Below, piece after piece: positions 61,655 to 64,000 of a stretch of DNA of 64,000 nt (positions are counted from its first letter, which is position 1; every line of letters begins with the position of its first letter). Source of the DNA: Dysgonomonas mossii (GTDB lineage: Bacteria > Bacteroidota > Bacteroidia > Bacteroidales > Dysgonomonadaceae); NCBI RefSeq assembly GCF_004569505.1, contig NZ_SPPK01000006.1, forward strand, positions 62,001-126,000, read 5' to 3'. Below the pieces are notes generated by a model. That model worked only from the letters and a program-made list of their open reading frames with translations. It was not told where the DNA came from and ran no database searches. A program made the translations under genes and the position numbers.

Positions 61655-63817
61655 ATGATACTCCGGTTAACTCTAATAATAATTCTATTAACGCTATCAG
61701 TCAGGGCATTTAGTCAGTCTCAAATACAAGGATATATAAGAGACGAGAATAACAAAGGTATAGCTTTCGCAAATGTTTATATAGAAAACACAGTAGATGG
61801 AACGAGTACCGATGAGAACGGACACTTTGTTTTAGAAACTGAAGAGAAAGGGTCTGTTACGCTGATAGCTTCATTTGTAGGATATAAACCGTTCTCTATC
61901 ACTTCCGATGTTTCGAAATTGAACAACTTAGCTATTAACCTGAAGCCCGACCTAACAAACCTAAATGAAGTAGTCGTTACGGCAGGTAGTTTCCAGCTAA
62001 AAGGAGAATCGAATCTGGAAAAAAAGAATGCTATCGATCTAGTTACAGCTGCAGGCTCGGAAGGAGATTTATACAAATCGATAACAAACTTACCCGGCGC
62101 TCAAATATCGGGTACAGATGGCAAACTGCAAGTAAGAGGCGGAAGTAGCTATGAGACTCAGACCTATATAGACGAGATGCACGTAATGTCGCCATATACA
62201 TCCATGCCGGCAAACACAGCTGTGAGGGGAAGGCACTCTACATTTATATTTGATGCGATAAATTTTTCAACGGGAGGCTTCTCGCCGGAGTATACTCAAA
62301 GTTTGTCGAGCGTACTGCCCTTGTCGACTAAAGACGAAAGTACTATTACGAAGATAGGAGCGAGTCTAACTAGCGTAGGTTTGGGAACGGGAGGAACAAA
62401 ATCGTGGGATAAAGGATCAGCTTCTTTTGATGTAAACTATACAAATCTTGAACCATATACAAAACTGATATTCCCTGACGAGAAGCCGGATTGGGATAAG
62501 TATTATCAAGGAATATCGGCAGCCAATCAGCTTCGGTTTAAGCTAGGAGACAAAACATATCTTAAAACATATTTCACTTACGACAAAACTCTTTTTAAGA
62601 AAAAGGAGACTCCCGCATTCAGCAATATTGACCGCAAACTAGATTTTGATGAAGATAACCTATACCTAAACAGCACATTCAAAAAGCGATTTAGCAATGG
62701 GATAAATTACTTCGCCGGAGTAGCTTATTCTTGGAATAAGAAGAATATAAATAATGCCAGAGTACCAAATGACTTGTTTAAGTCGGATGAAAGTGAGCTC
62801 CATCTAAAGACAAAGGCAGAGAAACGATTCTCCGGCTTGTATAAGCTAGGAGTAGGAACAGAAGCTCTGATCAGAAAATATGAAATGACTTATCTGGACG
62901 AGAAGAGTGTAGAAAGAAAAGTAAATCATAATATCGAAGGATTATTCGTTAGCAATGATTTTAACCTATCAGATAAACTACTCTTAAACGCATCATCACG
63001 TATCGAGTATGCTTCGTTAGACAAGTCATTTGCACTACTTCCCCGCATTGCCTTAAACTACAATATAAAGAAAGACATTGTATTATCAGCTGTCGCAGGA
63101 AAATATCAGCAGACTTCTCCCAACGAAAATTTGATTTACAACAATCACCTGTCACAAGAGAATACAACGCAATATATACTGAGTGCACAGAATACAATTA
63201 CAAATTATCGAGTATTCAGGGTCGAAGTTTATCACAAGAAATACAACAAACTGACTACCATATATGACGACTTTTATCACTCTGATGGACATGGATATAG
63301 CCAGGGTGTAGACCTAATGTATAAAGATGGGTTCAGAACAGGAAACAAGCAATCCTTAGAATATATGCTATCGTATTCATACAATGATTCGAAGCGAAAG
63401 TATGCCGAATACAATGAAAAAATTATGCCGCCATTTACGACAAAACATAACGCATCGGTCATTCTAAGGTATTCGAACGAAAAGTTAAAAAGCATAATCG
63501 GAGTAACAAACCGATTTGCCAGTGGACGTGCATATCACAATCCTAATTTACCCGGTGTAATGAACGAAACAACTCCCGCTTATAACTCTTTGGATGTTAG
63601 CTGGACTGTATTGGCACACAAAAGGCTAATCATATATGCGAGTGCCTCAAACATTCTTGGCAGAACGAATATATATGGGTATGATTATAATCCGAACCCG
63701 AATACATCGGGCAGATATGAAGCAAAATCTATAAAGTCGTATCAAAACAATTTCTTCTTCATCGGATTCTTCTGGACAATAAGTGGAAAAGTAGCATACG
63801 ATCCGGCAACATTCTAA
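61655..63817 (+). CDS. TonB-dependent outer-membrane receptor
   Basis: 720 aa, short for a SusC-like protein. Signal peptide ending VRAFS, CarboxypepD_reg domain (about 22-105: IQGYIRDENNKGIAFANVYI, STDENGHFVLETEE), then the plug with NEVVVTAGSFQLKGESNLEK and GAQISGTDGKLQVRGGSSYE, and a 22-strand-type barrel that ends in Phe (YDPATF), the usual last residue for outer-membrane insertion. No SusD gene follows. Substrate unknown: size and lack of SusD suggest metals, cofactors or peptides over glycans. Confidence 0.9.
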   Translation: MILRLTLIIILLTLSVRAFSQSQIQGYIRDENNKGIAFANVYIENTVDGTSTDENGHFVLETEEKGSVTLIASFVGYKPFSITSDVSKLNNLAINLKPDLTNLNEVVVTAGSFQLKGESNLEKKNAIDLVTAAGSEGDLYKSITNLPGAQISGTDGKLQVRGGSSYETQTYIDEMHVMSPYTSMPANTAVRGRHSTFIFDAINFSTGGFSPEYTQSLSSVLPLSTKDESTITKIGASLTSVGLGTGGTKSWDKGSASFDVNYTNLEPYTKLIFPDEKPDWDKYYQGISAANQLRFKLGDKTYLKTYFTYDKTLFKKKETPAFSNIDRKLDFDEDNLYLNSTFKKRFSNGINYFAGVAYSWNKKNINNARVPNDLFKSDESELHLKTKAEKRFSGLYKLGVGTEALIRKYEMTYLDEKSVERKVNHNIEGLFVSNDFNLSDKLLLNASSRIEYASLDKSFALLPRIALNYNIKKDIVLSAVAGKYQQTSPNENLIYNNHLSQENTTQYILSAQNTITNYRVFRVEVYHKKYNKLTTIYDDFYHSDGHGYSQGVDLMYKDGFRTGNKQSLEYMLSYSYNDSKRKYAEYNEKIMPPFTTKHNASVILRYSNEKLKSIIGVTNRFASGRAYHNPNLPGVMNETTPAYNSLDVSWTVLAHKRLIIYASASNILGRTNIYGYDYNPNPNTSGRYEAKSIKSYQNNFFFIGFFWTISGKVAYDPATF

Positions 63818-63847
63818 AATAAAACATTAACCCTTAATTATATTCTT

Positions 63848-64000
63848 ATGAAAACGTTTAAATTTTATCTTTGTATAGCAATACTAATTGCACCAATGGC
63901 TTTATCAGCAATAACAAATACTGATTCAACCTATTTGAAAGTAATGGAGAAAACAGTATTAAAATTAGATTCTGCCAAATCAGTAAACGAGTTACAAACA
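63848..64000 (+). CDS. Secreted protein, 3' end outside window
   Basis: 51 residues visible from ATG 63848. Signal peptide YLCIAILIAPMALSA, then a mature part NTDSTYLKVMEKTVLKLDSA whose helical character suggests a TPR-like protein. 30 bp after the receptor, so probably cotranscribed with it. Family cannot be settled. Confidence 0.6.
   Translation, partial: MKTFKFYLCIAILIAPMALSAITNTDSTYLKVMEKTVLKLDSAKSVNELQT

Overview
The window reads as chromosomal DNA of a member of the Bacteroidales. Reasons: AT-rich sequence; many promoters of the Bacteroidetes type (-7 box TAnnTTTG, seen more than fifteen times at sensible distances before genes); few Shine-Dalgarno sequences; and typical families such as a CarboxypepD_reg/TonB receptor, BlaR1-TonB fusion, DUF6377 regulator, DUF3788, Porphyromonas-type agmatine deiminase and short-lid adenylate kinase. 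A Dysgonomonas-like genus is my guess; the order is much safer than the genus. I see no rRNA, tRNA, IS element, prophage or CRISPR array.

Layout. 1-4.6 kb (minus strand): amino-sugar block with a ROK kinase, a NagB-like/PIG-L fusion protein, true NagB, and an IclR regulator cut by the window edge. 5-12 kb: recG, a TPR protein, a BlaR1/BlaI pair, a lipoprotein and tsaB. 12-18.8 kb: housekeeping run rnr, AIM24-like, hpt, adk, obgE, pgeF. 18.8-21 kb: agmatine deiminase, a small ORF and N-carbamoylputrescine amidase (agmatine to putrescine). 21.4-28.6 kb: MFS exporter, DUF3788, a 52-aa membrane protein, a CarboxypepD_reg protein, ybeY, a YeiH-type carrier and an NfnAB/SudBA-type flavoprotein pair. 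29-30.8 kb: a biotin-dependent-type carboxyltransferase whose own biotinyl domain has lost its lysine. 31-34.6 kb: four-gene operon (Fuc4N aminotransferase, Fuc4NAc transferase, SGNH-like protein, phosphopantetheinyl transferase). 34.7-42 kb: isolated TonB plug protein, RelA-type (p)ppGpp synthetase, membrane protein, PLP sulfur-amino-acid enzyme, aroQ, pyk. 42-46.5 kb: DUF6377 membrane regulator followed by two secreted proteins. 46.5-56.2 kb: cupin, O-methyltransferase, rbfA, LolC/E-like permease, acetyltransferase, MmcQ, engB, CBM9-like, DUF47 plus PiT phosphate transporter, rpsA. 56.3-61.2 kb: TolC, HlyD and two ABC-2 permeases (an export system with no ATPase gene beside it). 61.2-64 kb: DUF2007 protein, TonB-dependent receptor and the start of a secreted protein.

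Most of the window is ordinary core genome. The parts most worth a second look are: the NagB-like domain without its catalytic residues fused to a PIG-L deacetylase; the OadA-like protein with a lysine-less biotinyl domain; a 24-bp element shared by two unlinked exporter loci (MFS and HlyD/ABC-2); heptad repeats (consensus near TTRYAAC) placed just before adk and the gltA-like gene; several palindromic operator candidates; and the small Fuc4NAc operon carrying a phosphopantetheinyl transferase.
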